Shown: piece after piece, positions 1 through 10,225 of the stretch | Layout: each line of letters starts with the position of its first letter | How positions within the stretch are numbered: the first letter of the stretch is position 1 | Source: Leguminivora glycinivorella | Lineage: Eukaryota; Arthropoda; Insecta; Lepidoptera; Tortricidae | Direction of reading: 5' to 3' | Assembly (NCBI RefSeq): GCF_023078275.1 | Contig: NC_062977.1 | Span: 20,506,585 to 20,570,584, forward strand | Length of the DNA stretch: 64,000 nucleotides | Made by a program: the position numbers and the translations under genes | The notes under the pieces: model-generated | What the model was told of the DNA's origin: nothing | The model's input: the letters and a program-made list of their open reading frames with translations, nothing else | Databases searched by the model: none

Positions 1-332
1 TTCGATAAAATTATATTTAATTTAACGAGGGTATTAAAAGTTGTGTTTTATATCTCAACTTAATAAATAGAAAATCAAAATGACAATAAAAAAATCAATA
101 TGTTCTCTACGATAAAATTGATACCTTCGGCTCTCCATTCTTGCTCGGTCAATAAAAAAAACGAAATTTATATCCAAAAAAATACAAAAAGTTTATAGAA
201 TCCTGGGAATCGAACGCACCTTCACGGCGTGACAGACGATTGTTCCCCAACGACGCCATTACATAACACGCTGTTACCGACGAAATTGGGCTATACATAT
301 ATAATTATTTAAATATAAATAATAATGTCAAA
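1..332. other. AT-rich intergenic DNA with a tRNA-like SINE-head remnant
   Basis: No coding potential was seen. On the minus strand about 195-285 has a tRNA-like arrangement: a box-A-like stretch (TGGCGTCGTTGGGGAA) followed by a box-B-like GCGTTCGATTCC. This suggests the head of an old tRNA-derived SINE. No second good copy is present here, so the call is weak. Confidence 0.3.
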
Positions 333-512
333 TCCATACTAATATTACAAATAGGAAAGGGTGTGTGTCTGTTTGTTTGTCCGTCTTTCACGGCAAAACC
401 GGAGCGACGAATTGACGTGATTATTTAAGGGGATTTAGTTGAAGGGATGGAGAGTGACATAGGCTACTTTTTGTCTCTTTCTTACGCGAGCGAAGCCGCG
501 GTCAAAAGCTAG
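333..512 (+). mobile_element. lep1-like non-autonomous Helitron, copy 1
   Basis: The element starts TCCATACTAATATTA and ends in a GC-rich hairpin (CGCGAGCGAAGCCGCGG) a few bases before CTAG, followed by T. That is the Helitron layout: 5' TC, 3' hairpin, CTRR, insertion between A and T, no target duplication. It encodes no protein. Similar sequence recurs at 514-732 and 56,578-56,720. The lep1 assignment rests on recognising the termini. Confidence 0.65.
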
Positions 513-513
513 T

Positions 514-732
514 TTATTATAAATGGGAAAAGCTGGTTACTCTATAATCTGAAGTGGAAGAATTCGTTGTTTCACCAAAGATAATGTGTGTTTGTTTGTT
601 TGTCCGTCTTTCACGGCCAAACGGAGCGACGGATTGACATGTTTTTTAAGTGGAGATAGTTGAAGGGATGGAGAGTGACATATGCTACTTTTGTCTCTTT
701 CTAACGCAAGCGAAGTCGCGGGCAAAAGCTAG
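514..732 (+). mobile_element. lep1-like non-autonomous Helitron, copy 2
   Basis: The sequence begins TTATTATAAATGGG and ends GCGGGCAAAAGCTAG/T. It abuts copy 1 head to tail. About 60 bases unlike the other copies (roughly 528-590) interrupt the front part; the rest, including the 'gtccgtctttcacgg' and 'gatggagagtgacat' blocks, follows copy 1 closely. The array may reflect insertion at the previous 3' end or end bypass during rolling-circle transposition. Confidence 0.6.
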
Positions 733-747
733 TACAGCACGGGTAGC

Positions 748-851
748 ATGGTCGCGCGATAGACGATAAAATATCAGGCCGTCCCTGTCGCACTATTAGT
801 AAGTGCGATTATAGGGACGGCCAGATGTTTTATCATTTATCGCGCGACCAT
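748..851. mobile_element. Foldback MITE, arms of about 46 bp
   Basis: The left arm starts ATGGTCGCGCGATAGACG and the right arm ends in its near-complement. The two meet around the short centre TATTAGTAA near 794-802. The block is non-coding. It abuts the end of the second Helitron copy. Confidence 0.7.
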
Positions 852-2131
852 AATTGCCTGCCTGGACCAGATTATATTGATGATAATTTGATGATAATTA
901 TTATTTGTAACCATTTAGTTAATATTGTCTTCAGTTACCGCGATAGTTACTCATGAAATAAAAACTATGAAAACGGATTAAATCGCGTATAATGAGTTTA
1001 AAATTCATCCCCATGTTTCGAACACTTTTACAGCGTTCGTGGTCAACGGGTGACTGAGGAAAAATTACAATGTGCAAAAGCTTCCCATATTCTTGTATAT
1101 AACCATTTAGTTGTTGAAGAAAAACATTCACACAACAATAACATAGGTCAACCAGCTCAGTAAATGCAATACATTACTAATACTATGCCCACACTTTGAC
1201 CTATGTATAATGTATTATACCAGACGTGTAATATTTTATTTTATCAACAAAGGCATATATATATAGTCCTCCTCACCGATTTCGGCGATGGCGACCTCAG
1301 CAACTATGGATTATGCCTGTTATGGGCTCTAATATGGCTGGCCAGGCCGAACTTCGTCTTAAAGACTCTTTGGCAAGTGCTACAATAGAGTTGGCCAGAG
1401 GTATTGTATGTATATACGTAGGAGGGCTTCGGTCTGTCTTTGCGTTCAACAAAGGCATAATAAAGGATTGTATTGTATTTTTGTATGAAAATAAAAAGTA
1501 GGAAAGCAATATAGTAATAGTCAAATATTCCATTTAAAAAATATATAAAAAAAAATCCAAAAACAGTTCAAATGATTAAAAAAAAACTGCGGGATGGAAC
1601 TCAGAATCACCTGCTTCATAATCGGTGCATTTGACCAAGACGCCATTTCGATTTACATTAGCAGTGCCGAAATATACGATATGTATCTTTATTGACAAAA
1701 TGCGTCATTATTTCTGAGTCTGCTTGAGTTAACTAAACCAATATCTTTAATAATTACTTGTCAAGAGCCAAGTGTCACTGATGACAATGTCAATAAAAAA
1801 TGCGCGAAATATGACGGCTCTGTGTCTGTACACAAAATTTGGCACGCACATTTACGTAAAATTAATAAAAAATTCACATGGATTTGTCCATGATTTCTGT
1901 ATGAAACAATGTATTTCATTCACTACCGCGACGACGGATAATGTATAGTAGATGTATGCGCATATTTTTATTTAGTTGTAGTGTGCGGTGACTAAATAAA
2001 TGGTAGATGTTTTTTATATGGAAAGCGAGCCACCTTAAAAGCCACGACACTAATCAACCAGAAACTAGATGAGACGTTCTCAAGTACTTTTACATTGTTC
2101 ACATATTTAGTTGGTACGGTCGGCTTAGAAA
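852..2131. other. Non-coding stretch without a recognised gene
   Basis: Only short random open frames occur. The blocks at about 960-1130 ('cccatgtttcgaacac') and 1290-1450 look like remnants of dispersed repeats, but no second copy lies in the window to prove it. A degenerate tRNA-like stretch, minus strand, may lie near 1600-1650. Confidence 0.4.
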
Positions 2132-2350
2132 TAAGGTACAGCGGGGAAAATCTCGACTGGGGGCCAATTGTAACTAATCCATTTTTTTCCATTATTACAC
2201 TATGATGTTGACTTCTACATGTATCCACTGAACACGCCTACCATATATAACAGGTGGACACTCTATTTAATAATGCAAACATTGTAAAACATGGAAAAAA
2301 TGGACCAATTACATCTGTCTCCCAGTCGAGATTTGCCCCGCTGTACCTTA
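2132..2350. mobile_element. Foldback MITE, family 'TAAGGTACAGCGGGG', solo copy
   Basis: The left end TAAGGTACAGCGGGG is mirrored by the right end CCCCGCTGTACCTTA. Inverted similarity extends inward about 50-60 bases with mismatches. A second member at 51,723-52,594 is interrupted by another MITE, so this copy serves as the uninterrupted reference. Confidence 0.7.
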
Positions 2351-3118
2351 CCTACTTGACAATTGTAAAGAAATGTAAATTATTCAAACAGTATTTATTC
2401 AATAATTTTCTACACTAGTCGACAGTTCTACACATAAAAGGCTAAATATCTTTAACATTAAGTATATTATGTTTTTAAAAAGTACAAAGGTGAACTTATG
2501 TATAAATAAAATCAGTTTTTTATTTTTCAATATTTTACATTATAGCGAAATTACACCTGGGAGTAATAGTTAGCTTAATTAATACCTATAAACGAGAAAC
2601 TATAACAAAAACAATAATTAAATATTGCATGTATTTGAGGATTGCCGCGACGTCCGCCATTGTAATGAAAAACGTTCACTGACGCTGAAGTTGTCAAAGA
2701 CTTACAAGAAAGTCTCATTTAGACGGCGCGCGAACTCTCATGCGATTTTAGACACATTGCAGACTGTTGATCTTACATTAAGTACTTAAATATTCACCCG
2801 GCCGATCACATTGTAACGATACTCCCTTGCTCTCGCATCGTACCGTCTAAACCGGCCATAACATATTTATTCTAATATTTAAATATGTACTCACGTTAAC
2901 ATTTGACGTTTGACGCGGATGGACGGAGTTTAGCCGCCGCGAGCTCGCATGCCTGATGATGGGTCTCCAATCTCCATATGACATCAAACATATCGCCAAC
3001 CGCAATATATCAACGTGAGTACATACGGATGTACTCACGTTAATATAAATGTCGTGTGACGGTAATATAATGTATACTGAATATATGCATACATCCCTCG
3101 AATGTTGAACGTCTATAT
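2351..3118. other. Non-coding stretch with a small hairpin
   Basis: No gene was recognised. Between about 2886 and 3045 several copies of GTACTCACGTTAA and its complement flank a GC-richer 130-base core, suggesting a degenerate foldback element. The remainder is AT-rich and unremarkable. Confidence 0.35.
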
Positions 3119-3400
3119 TTATTCTACACCTAGATACTTATACCTAATACATACTTTCATCAAAGTTTTGCGAAACGTGTTCACACAACATGATTGAATT
3201 GCAGAAATATAATAGTGTAAGACACGATAGTAGACATTATTTGCAAGAGCAGGGTCATTTTCAGCGGCATCACGGTCAATATCTTCACTTTTATTGGGTC
3301 TATAGACATTTGTCGATGGAAGTTCTTCACTAGTTTCTGTAGCCGTAAAGCGTCTTGACCTGGAACTGGAAAACTCGTTTAAATAAGGAAAATACAAAAT
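3119..3400 (-). CDS. Unidentified open frame, possible exon
   Basis: An uninterrupted minus-strand frame runs downstream of an acceptor-like site (TTTTCCAG near 3366). It gives a polar peptide rich in Ser, Thr, Asp, Glu and Asn, including RPNKSEDIDRDAAENDP, then a short more hydrophobic tail and a stop at about 3119. Composition is more protein-like than neighbouring frames, but I recognise no family, no start codon and no clear donor. It abuts a foldback element at 3465-3641, so it may be part of a mobile element. Low confidence. Confidence 0.2.
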   Translation of the reverse strand: MLYFPYLNEFSSSRSRRFTATETSEELPSTNVYRPNKSEDIDRDAAENDPALANNVYYRVLHYYISAIQSCCVNTFRKTLMKVCIRYKYLGVE

Positions 3401-3464
3401 AATGTTAACATTTTTAATTTTAAAACTCCCGTGAGACTCAAACATATTATATAAAAATATTTTT

Positions 3465-3641
3465 AGCGGGTTACTCACGTGATAAGTCGATATAACGTTC
3501 GACATGTTTCGATCCATTTCCGAGGATCTTTCTCAAGAGCAGCGACCCCGCCTTTACACGTCGAGACTCTTGAGAAAGATCCTCGGAAATGGATCGAAAC
3601 ATGTTGAACGTTATATCGACTTATCACGTGAGTAACCCGCT
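3465..3641. mobile_element. Foldback MITE with near-perfect 75-bp arms
   Basis: The left arm runs from AGCGGGTTACTCACGTGATA to about 3539 and the right arm ends TATCACGTGAGTAACCCGCT at 3641. About 24 unpaired bases (AGCGACCCCGCCTTTACACG...) separate them. The arms differ at only a few positions, so a transcript would form a long hairpin. Confidence 0.75.
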
Positions 3642-3935
3642 TAAAATCCATACATAAAGTATTTAAAAGAAAAGTATCATGTCGGTTAAAGATGAAATCC
3701 ATATCATGGAAGCTGGTATAGAAATAACTAATTGACAATCGAAAGGTCTAATTACTGATTATTTAATATCGTAAACTTTCATTCGGGAAAATGGCAACCC
3801 GATCAAAGATGACTTTTAAGCGAGCATGAAATGTCCAAGCTGCCGGGTTATATTAAATATACAAATGATAAAACATATGCCTTTTAGACACAATATTCCG
3901 TATAGAAGGCAATTACACTATGCTGGAAGGTAGGT

Positions 3936-4527
3936 TCAGTTATTTGTTATACAAGGGGGCAAAGTTATATTTTAACGCCGAGTGTGAAATTGAAAAACGA
4001 GCAAGTGAAAGGATTCTATAGTTGAACCACGAGCGAAGCGAGGTTCGAGAATAGAATGAAATTAATAAAAAAGAGTCTTTTTTATATCACAATTTCATTT
4101 TCCCCTCACTAGATCGGAAACACGTGTTTTGTCCTTCAATACCAGCGGGTAAAAACGCATTTTATCCACTAGTGGATAAAGTAATTTGACCTTGAATATA
4201 GCCATTTTTTCTGCTTTAAAATTGATAAAAGTGAGTGAATCTAGTGATGACGATGATTTACCACCTGTGGAACTACTGGAAGTAGTGATAAACGCGTTTT
4301 TTGCGTTGTACTTTCCTCGCTATAGTGAGGGGAAAAGTTTTGTGTTACACACGAGTGCAAATGTATTTTACTTCTCGTGTATTGAAAAACTCGCAAGCTC
4401 AGGATTCTATTCTCGAACCACTCGCTTCGCTCGTGGTTCAACTATAGAATCCTTTCGCTTGCTCGTTTTTAATTCCACACTCGGCGTTAAAATACAACTT
4501 TGCACTCTTGTATAACAAATAACTATT
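3936..4527. mobile_element. Foldback MITE with about 115-bp inverted ends
   Basis: The left end reads AGTTATTTGTTATACAAGGG and continues through an arm containing GAACCACGAGCGAAGCGAGG. The right end carries the inverse and closes CTTGTATAACAAATAACT. The core has 'tcccctcactag...ggaaacacgtg' and its partial inverse. A second copy lies at 53,860-54,590 and lacks the left arm. No protein is encoded. Confidence 0.7.
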
Positions 4528-4656
4528 GCCTTCAACTCTTTACTTGCTAAGAGTGGCATTAAAACACAGTGGAAGCACTTTAGGCATGAGTTTATGTTTG
4601 TATAATTATGTAAAGTCGATGGATGACGAGACTGGATAAGATTTGTAATGAGTATA

Positions 4657-5227
4657 CAGGGTGGCTCATTCAAATCGATCAGTATGGGAAAGTCTAAAAC
4701 TATAAGACATACTTACGAAGATCTGTTCCTAGGAACCATGTCACCGATTTTAATAAAAAGAAAAACTGCATTCATGCGTTTGAAAAAAAAGCCTGTTGAA
4801 TACTGTAAAGGTGTTCACTTCGAACATCTACTAAAATAAATTAAATTATGTGAAAACAATGCATTTTATTCATTTTAGACATCATGTTTCATAGAGAGAT
4901 TTACTGCTTAAGACCTACACAATCGATAAAGAATAAGAATAAGAATAATTTATTGAAAAACCTTATTGCTAATATTACATTTATGCGTTTACTTATCTTA
5001 CGTGCTGTGTGTGTTGTGCTGTGTATTTGAATAGAAAAAATGTAAGTTTATTTTTTCAAAACAACCGGGTTCGATTTCCCAGCTGGGTACAGTTTTTTTT
5101 TTTCAAATGTATGAACATGCAGTTTTTCTTTTTATTAAAATCGATGACATGGTTCCTAAGAACAGATCTTCGTATGTCTTATAGTTTCAGACTTTCCCAT
5201 ACTGACCGATTTGAATTAGCCACCCTG
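4657..5227. mobile_element. Foldback MITE with CAGGGTGGC ends and TA duplication
   Basis: Both ends are CAGGGTGGCTxATTCAAATCG in inverted orientation, with inverted similarity over about 95 bases at each side (through 'aagatctgttcctaggaacc' on the left). TA flanks both ends (4655-4656 and 5228-5229), compatible with a Tc1/mariner-type origin. The roughly 380-base interior holds a tRNA-like GGGTTCGATTTCCCAGCTGG near 5068 and no ORF. Confidence 0.65.
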
Positions 5228-5240
5228 TATAATAATAACA

Positions 5241-5813
5241 ATAAAATAAATATTGGGGGACACTTACCTACACATATCAACCTAGCGCCAAATTAAGCAA
5301 AGCTTGTACTATGGGTTCTAGGCGACGATATACTTACTCTTACTTATACAGGGTGATTCATGAGTCGTGAGCAGGAGTGAACAGGGTACTGGGGAGGGTC
5401 ACGCTGAGCAACTTTCATAATGGGGAAACACTAAATTGTGATTATTTTTCTTAACTATGACTTAATTGATAAGTACATAATTGATAGCTAATTATCAATT
5501 ACGTTCTAATTATGACTTAATTGATGATTAACTATCAATTAAGTCATAGTTAAGAAAAAAAAATATCACAATTTAGTGTTGCCCCATTATGAAAGTTGCT
5601 CAGTGTGACCCTCCCCAGTTCCCTGTTCACTCCTGCTCACGACTCATGAATCACCCTGTATAGATAAATACATACTTATATACTTAGAAGACATTCATGA
5701 CTCAGGAACAAATATCTGTGCTCATCACACAAATAAATGCCCTTATTGGGATTCGAACCCGGGACCGCGGCGTAGCAGGCAGGGTCACTACGCGCTAGGC
5801 CAGACTGGTCGTC
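5241..5813 (-). mobile_element. tRNA-derived SINE, split by a MITE
   Basis: Read on the minus strand, the 5813 end is a tRNA-like head with box A near CTGGCCTAGCGCG and box B GGTTCGAATCCC. The body contains the CACAGATATTTGTTCCTGAG block. The body is interrupted at 5349-5658 by a CAGGGTG MITE. Removing that and one TA rejoins a sequence colinear with the copy at 32,375-32,632. Other copies: 5,903-6,146, 41,597-41,868, 48,284-48,444, and one split by an R4 element near 58.8/61.3 kb. Confidence 0.75.
5349..5658. mobile_element. Foldback MITE (CAGGGTGATTCATGA ends) inside a SINE
   Basis: The arms are about 110 bases and nearly perfect, from CAGGGTGATTCATGAGTCGT to its inverse at the right end. 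The centre is a second, imperfect palindrome of 'aattgata/tatcaatt' units. TA occurs on both sides (5347-5348, 5659-5660). The intact SINE at 32.4 kb supplies the empty site, giving good evidence for TA target duplication. This family shares the first seven terminal bases with the neighbouring element at 4657 but not the rest. Confidence 0.8.
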
Positions 5814-5902
5814 ACATATTTAGAAGGAAGCCTGAGAGTACCGCCACTGACAGATAAGGTGAGAGGATGTAGATTAAATAAAAATAAATAATAATAAATA
5901 AA

Positions 5903-6146
5903 TAAATATTATAGGACATTCTTACACAGATTGACTGAGGCCCACGGTAAGCTCAAGAAGGCTTGTGTTGTGGGTACTCAGACAACGATATATATAATAT
6001 ATAAATACTTATATACATGGAAAACATCCATGACTCAGGAACAAATATCTGTGCTCATCACACAAATAAATGCCCTTACCGGGATTCGAACCCGGGACCG
6101 CGGCGCAGCAGGCAGGGTCACTACCGACTGCGCCAGACCGGTCGTC
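5903..6146 (-). mobile_element. tRNA-derived SINE, complete-looking copy
   Basis: On the minus strand the head is GACGACCGGTCTGGCGCAGT followed by box B GGTTCGAATCCC. The body ends in an AT-rich tail near 5903. It matches the copies at 32.4 and 41.6 kb and is the closest in sequence to the copy hit by the R4 element at 58.8 kb (shared 'gtgggtactcagacaacg'). Confidence 0.8.
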
Positions 6147-6164
6147 CCAGACACACAGATCGGC

Positions 6165-6590
6165 ATATTAACATGGTATGGCATGTAATGCGAAGAGATG
6201 AAAGCAATGATACAAAACGATTGGTAATATGAAGGTTACAAGGGTAGTGGAAGGCCTAAGAAAAGATAGATGGACTATAAAGAATGATATGAGATTTAAA
6301 GGTAATTAGTATGGAAATGACGGTTGATAGAGAGGAATGAAAGAAGCAGATCTACTAAGAAGTAAAGCGTATCGTTTAGCGTGGTATGGGCATGTGATGC
6401 AGAGGGATGAAAGTCATATGACAAGAAAGGCATTGCGAATTACGAATTAATTAACTGGATAGGAAAACTAAAGAAAAGACGGATGGACTGTGTGAAATAT
6501 GATAATGAAACGAAAGCCCTACATTAATGAATTATGAGATGACGGGCGATAAGGGGCATGGAAGAGAAGGACATACTACATTTCTCAAAT
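6165..6590 (+). mobile_element. RTE-like non-LTR C-terminal remnants, two degenerate tandem copies
   Basis: Two successive blocks (about 6170-6350 and 6378-6585) translate with many stops to fragments such as LAWYGHVMQRDES and a K-rich 'RPKKRW-like' tail. This is the C-terminal signature common to RTE/BovB-type reverse transcriptases of arthropods. Both are multiply stopped and frameshifted. The tandem arrangement looks like a local duplication of one 3' end. Confidence 0.5.
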
Positions 6591-6650
6591 AAATAAATAA
6601 ATAAATAAAATAAAAAATAAGGGCAAGTGAATGATGATGATGATCAATTG

Positions 6651-7096
6651 ATCATAGAGGAATAAGTAAGAGAAAAGTTGTAACTCCGTACATCAGTAAA
6701 TGCGAGTTATTTGTATAAGCACAGTTATAGTGACATCTAGCGACAATCACGCGTCAAATAGCGTAAATTATCAGTACTGCTACTTGTCAATAGATGTCGC
6801 GACGAACGAAGAGTCTAATGCTCACCAATTTTTAGCTAATATTAAAATAGTATTAATCAGTATTCTATTTTCAATTCCTTCTGCTTGTAATATAAGTTGT
6901 AAACTGTTCTAATATTATATTTTTGGCAGATGAGACACGGTTGACACCTAGTATCGAGTAGTGGTACTGATAATTCACGCTATTTGATTTGACGCGTGAT
7001 TGTCGCTAGATGTCACTAAGCTATGCCTATACAAATAACTCGCATTTTTACTGATGTATGGAGTTACAACTCTTCCCTTACTCATTCCTCTATGAT
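6651..7096. mobile_element. Foldback MITE with about 120-bp arms
   Basis: The left end ATCATAGAGGAATAAGTAAG and the right end CTTACTCATTCCTCTATGAT are inverted. The arms extend through 'agttgtaactccgtacatcagt' and 'tagcgacaatcacgcgtcaaa' with scattered mismatches. The interior is AT-rich and non-coding. ATGATGATGATC lies just outside the left end. Confidence 0.7.
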
Positions 7097-7212
7097 TTTT
7101 TTTAGGGGATAGGAGGCAAACGAGCAGACAGGTCGCCTGATGGTAAGCGATCACTGCCGCCCATGGACACCCGAAACACCAGAGGTGTTGGAGGTGCATT
7201 GCCGGCATTGAT
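7097..7212 (+). repeat. Dispersed repeat ('GGCAAACGAGCAGACAGGTC' family)
   Basis: This block (GGCAAACGAGCAGACAGGTC... to ...GGAGGTGCATTGCCGGC) recurs at 44,516-44,622, and a diverged form begins near 49,030. It is a family I associate with lepidopteran genomes. It is non-coding here and sits just inside the 3' side of the GR gene. Confidence 0.65.
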
Positions 7213-7296
7213 GATGATGGAAGAAGCAGGTCTACTGCGCTGACCCCAAATAATGGGAAAAGGGCATTAATGATGATGATGTAAAGTGGTACTTAC

Positions 7297-9600
7297 TTCT
7301 AAGCAGTGCATTATAGAGCCTGGACATGGCTATCTTCAAATCGTTTATTTCTGTGTGCGCCCGCTGCCCGGCGTACAGAACAGACATCATAGCTGCCATC
7401 ATATTCACTAGCTGGACTACGGTGTGAATGGGGTTCACATGATACTTCGATTTCTACAAAATAACGAATACGGCTGTTCGGAGAAGGAAAACATCGTGCG
7501 GATAATTAATATAACTGACTAATAAGGCCTGGGTGACTATGACTAGGCTTCAGGTTGGAAAGTTAAAACTAGTGTCTACGCCAAATCTTGGGATTAGTTG
7601 AAAATGAAATAGGTATTTATTTTCAAGTAGGCATATTACAATGCGCATATGAACGTCAAATAAAGCTACGCCGGCTCTAACCCTACGCCTCAGCCTCGAG
7701 AAGATTTCAGTACCCCCTCAGTTGGAGGCCTACTATGGGCCCGGCAAGAAACTCGGCGGGTCACTTCTTTTCAAAATAACATGCATAATTAACATGCATT
7801 AAATACAAGATACAATTTAACATGCAAAAGTATTCATAAAAAAATATTAACACACTAGGTACTCTATAGAAATTTAATTTCAATACATTACTTATATAAA
7901 AATAGGTTGTTCTTCTTCAGAGAAAACATATCAAATTATCACAGAAGAATAAGATAAAATTAGTAAAGTATGTTGTCAAAGCGGATCCCAGACTCTCATC
8001 ACGAGCCGTGGCGAATGCCGATATAACGCAAAGAGGATGTTGAACGAATAAGGTCACAAACTCAAAAAATTACTCTTTAACAGTTATTTGTTTTACAAGG
8101 GGACTAAGTTGTTTAACCGCTCGTGTTCTTATTGATACCCGAGCAAGTATTCCAATGTGACCACGATCATAGCAAGTGATCCGAAAAGTGGAATCTTGAG
8201 CGTTGCGAGGGTTTCAAGGCACGAAGGTTAATTCTGTTTCTGTCACCGCGTGAAACACAACATTTCCACCAGTCAAACACAAGAAAATACTAAGTGTAAA
8301 ACATCAAACTAAATCATCAGTTAATCAAGTCTACCAGCCAATTCTGGAAATTTGTAAAGGTACTTAATAGAAGAAAACATATCAGACAAGTGATTTTACT
8401 TACTTTTCCAATGTTTGTAATCAACAGAGATGAAATTCCGTGATATGAAAGAAATACGTAGAACAACGAAAGGCTGAATATGGACAGCACCATCTGAAAT
8501 TATAAACTTGCAACCGATCAACGTATTAAAAACATTATTTATAGAAAACACCGGTAGGTAACATAATGATCATCATATCATTCATCTCCCAATGCTGAGC
8601 ATAGGACTCTGTTTTAACATGCCACTTGTCCCAGTCTTGAGCTAGTCTCATCCAGTTGCGATCCGCAATTTTCCGGATGTCATCCACCCAACGAGCCAAT
8701 TTTTATAAGCGATCTATTAACACCTACTGCTTGTTTGCCAATGACGACTACGTCAGCAGTGTTTACAATGGTAAAACACGTTTTTTTCTTATAGAGGACG
8801 TTAAATATAGAAAATTGTATATTTACCTGTACTCCAAAACATTGCTTGATACGAATACTACATATTTGTAGACGATTAAATGCAACAATTGATTGTTTAA
8901 GATTGACTTCCAAATTACTCAATTCTGCTGCCATGTTTTCAACACTCCCTTTTGCGGTATCAAGTTCTTCTATTTTCTTAAGCGGCTCTGCTAAAGTTAC
9001 CTTGATTTGCTTAAATGCTAAAGCCATTATTCTGAGTATAACGTTAAATGTAAGAATTCTAAGATAAACTTGAATGTCCTTCCAAAAATGTATTGCTATT
9101 CTCAGCACATATTTGCCGCAATCGGCAAAACCTATGCAGGACATCAGAGGCTTACCAACAACGTCTATTACTAGGTAAGACAATATTACAAGGATCGAAA
9201 AGATACTAAATTCCCAAGTCAATATTCGAAGCTTTTTAGGGTAAATGTTACCTTTACAACAGTGCCGATGCACGAGATTGATTTTAGCTACAATCATGCA
9301 AAACGTCATAGACTGTTGAATACTAATAATGTAATCTAATATAGCTATTACGGTTGTTAGTAGGCAGTAAATGACAGCATAAATAAAGTACATAAAATCA
9401 CTATAGTATAAATACTTATAAAAGTAATTAATGTTGTCTACGCATACTAAAATAAAGACCACTGATGTCACAATGACTCGCAAAATTACAGATATCTGTC
9501 TCATCCGACAGAACGAAAAGAAGTTTCTATATATGCACGAAAAATTTTCGCCGATTATAGCAAAAGTCAATAATTTTATTTCTGATTTCAGTTCAGCCAT
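7297..9600 (-). CDS. Gustatory receptor, 3 exons seen, terminal exon not found
   Basis: Insect GRs are seven-helix ligand-gated channels of the sensory membrane. Exon 1 is 9600-8827 (258 codons) from ATG (MAELKSE), ending in CFGVQ before GTAAAT. Exon 2 is 8493-8404 (30 codons, one hydrophobic helix, MVLSIFSLSLFYVFLSYHG), acceptor TTTCAG, donor GTAAGT. Exon 3 is 7453-7297 (52 codons plus one base), acceptor TTTTGTAG, donor GTAAGT, containing VVQLVNMMAAMMSVLY. All junctions keep frame and no internal stop is seen. Exon 1 carries about five hydrophobic segments. The 340 residues found fall short of the family's usual 370-450, and the last exon with the TYxxxxxQF-type motif was not located in 1-7296. 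I chose the ATG at 9600 because the in-frame extension above it begins only with GTG. The sequence is divergent, so no ligand can be assigned. Intron 1 holds an RTE-like remnant; a related broken copy lies upstream at 11.9-21.5 kb. Confidence 0.75.
7605..7775 (+). repeat. Dispersed repeat ('caagtaggcatattacaatg' family), in GR intron
   Basis: The sequence from GAAAATGAAATAGG through CAAGTAGGCATATTACAATG and the 'actcggcgggtc' end is an interspersed family. A 3'-truncated copy at about 21,316-21,405 interrupts the neighbouring GR pseudogene. This copy lies in intron 2 of the intact-looking GR. Confidence 0.6.
8570..8700 (-). mobile_element. RTE-like non-LTR 3' remnant in GR intron 1
   Basis: In minus-strand translation the block gives ARWVDDIRKIADRNWMRLAQ followed by a DWDKWHVK-like tail. 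This is typical of the extreme C-terminus of RTE/BovB-type reverse transcriptases. It is short, has no intact ORF and lies between GR exons 1 and 2. The GR reading frame running into it past 8827 is intron sequence. Confidence 0.5.
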
Positions 9601-10118
9601 GTTGTGACACACCTATATGTTGGGACGCCTGAAGACAAATTAAAAAGCTGTGGGGACACTGGTAAGGTTTATAAATACATATAAAGCACTTATAATTTTG
9701 TAATTGTTTTAGAAAACATACATTGTAATAATTTCGTAAACACGTTAAACAAATAATTTAATGTCAATTTCATTAACGATTATGTTTCCCACACTTAGTA
9801 ATATAATATATGTACATTACACTACATACAGCATAAAAGCTTGATTCAGATTTACTAAAATTGTTAAGAGGTTGATCTTGTTTTGACACGACTTTGATGC
9901 ATGGAAATTGTTTCAACTTTCTCTGAAACCGCGTTGTTGGCATATTTTGAAGAATTGTGCAACAAGTTCTCGCCATCAACATTGTGGACAATATAATAGT
10001 TAAGATCCACACAAATATTCCCATTCATTATATGAAGTAGGTAAGCAACCCATTTTATTATTCTCGAATAGGTATTTATTTGGCTGTCGTAGAAAAAGTA
10101 TAGTATACGATCGTAACA
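9601..10118. other. Sequence upstream of the GR gene, no gene recognised
   Basis: This is AT-rich sequence between the GR start and a run of foldback elements. A minus-strand frame at 9773-10,024 begins with a hydrophobic stretch (MGIFVWILTIILSTMLM). It recalls a GR helix but has no matching splice sites or downstream homology, so I do not call it a gene. Confidence 0.35.
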
Positions 10119-10225
10119 TTATGAAGGCTATAAAAGTTGAGTACCGCGGTTAGGTCACGAGGCTTGCCGAGTGGCCTAAGTAAGGTACGAGACTTTTATA
10201 GCCTTCATAACGTTACCGTTATATA
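10119..10225. mobile_element. Foldback hairpin with GC-rich centre
   Basis: The arms TTATGAAGGCTATAAAAGT... and ...ACTTTTATAGCCTTCATAA surround a centre of GAGGCTTGCCGAGTGGCC. It lies in a larger repeat whose outer parts ('ctcaaacatggtatgaaata' near 10,240 and inverted near 10,680) face each other, so the nested element probably spans about 10,080-10,700. Confidence 0.55.

Noticed and set aside
1297..1533. Overlapping frames on both strands near 1.3-1.5 kb
   Set aside because: They look like a dispersed repeat. Neither strand shows a domain, and the overlap of frames argues against coding.
9773..10024. Hydrophobic minus-strand frame resembling a GR helix
   Set aside because: There is no acceptor or donor at a sensible place, and the downstream part is unlike any GR. 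It could be a relic, but it is not supportable.
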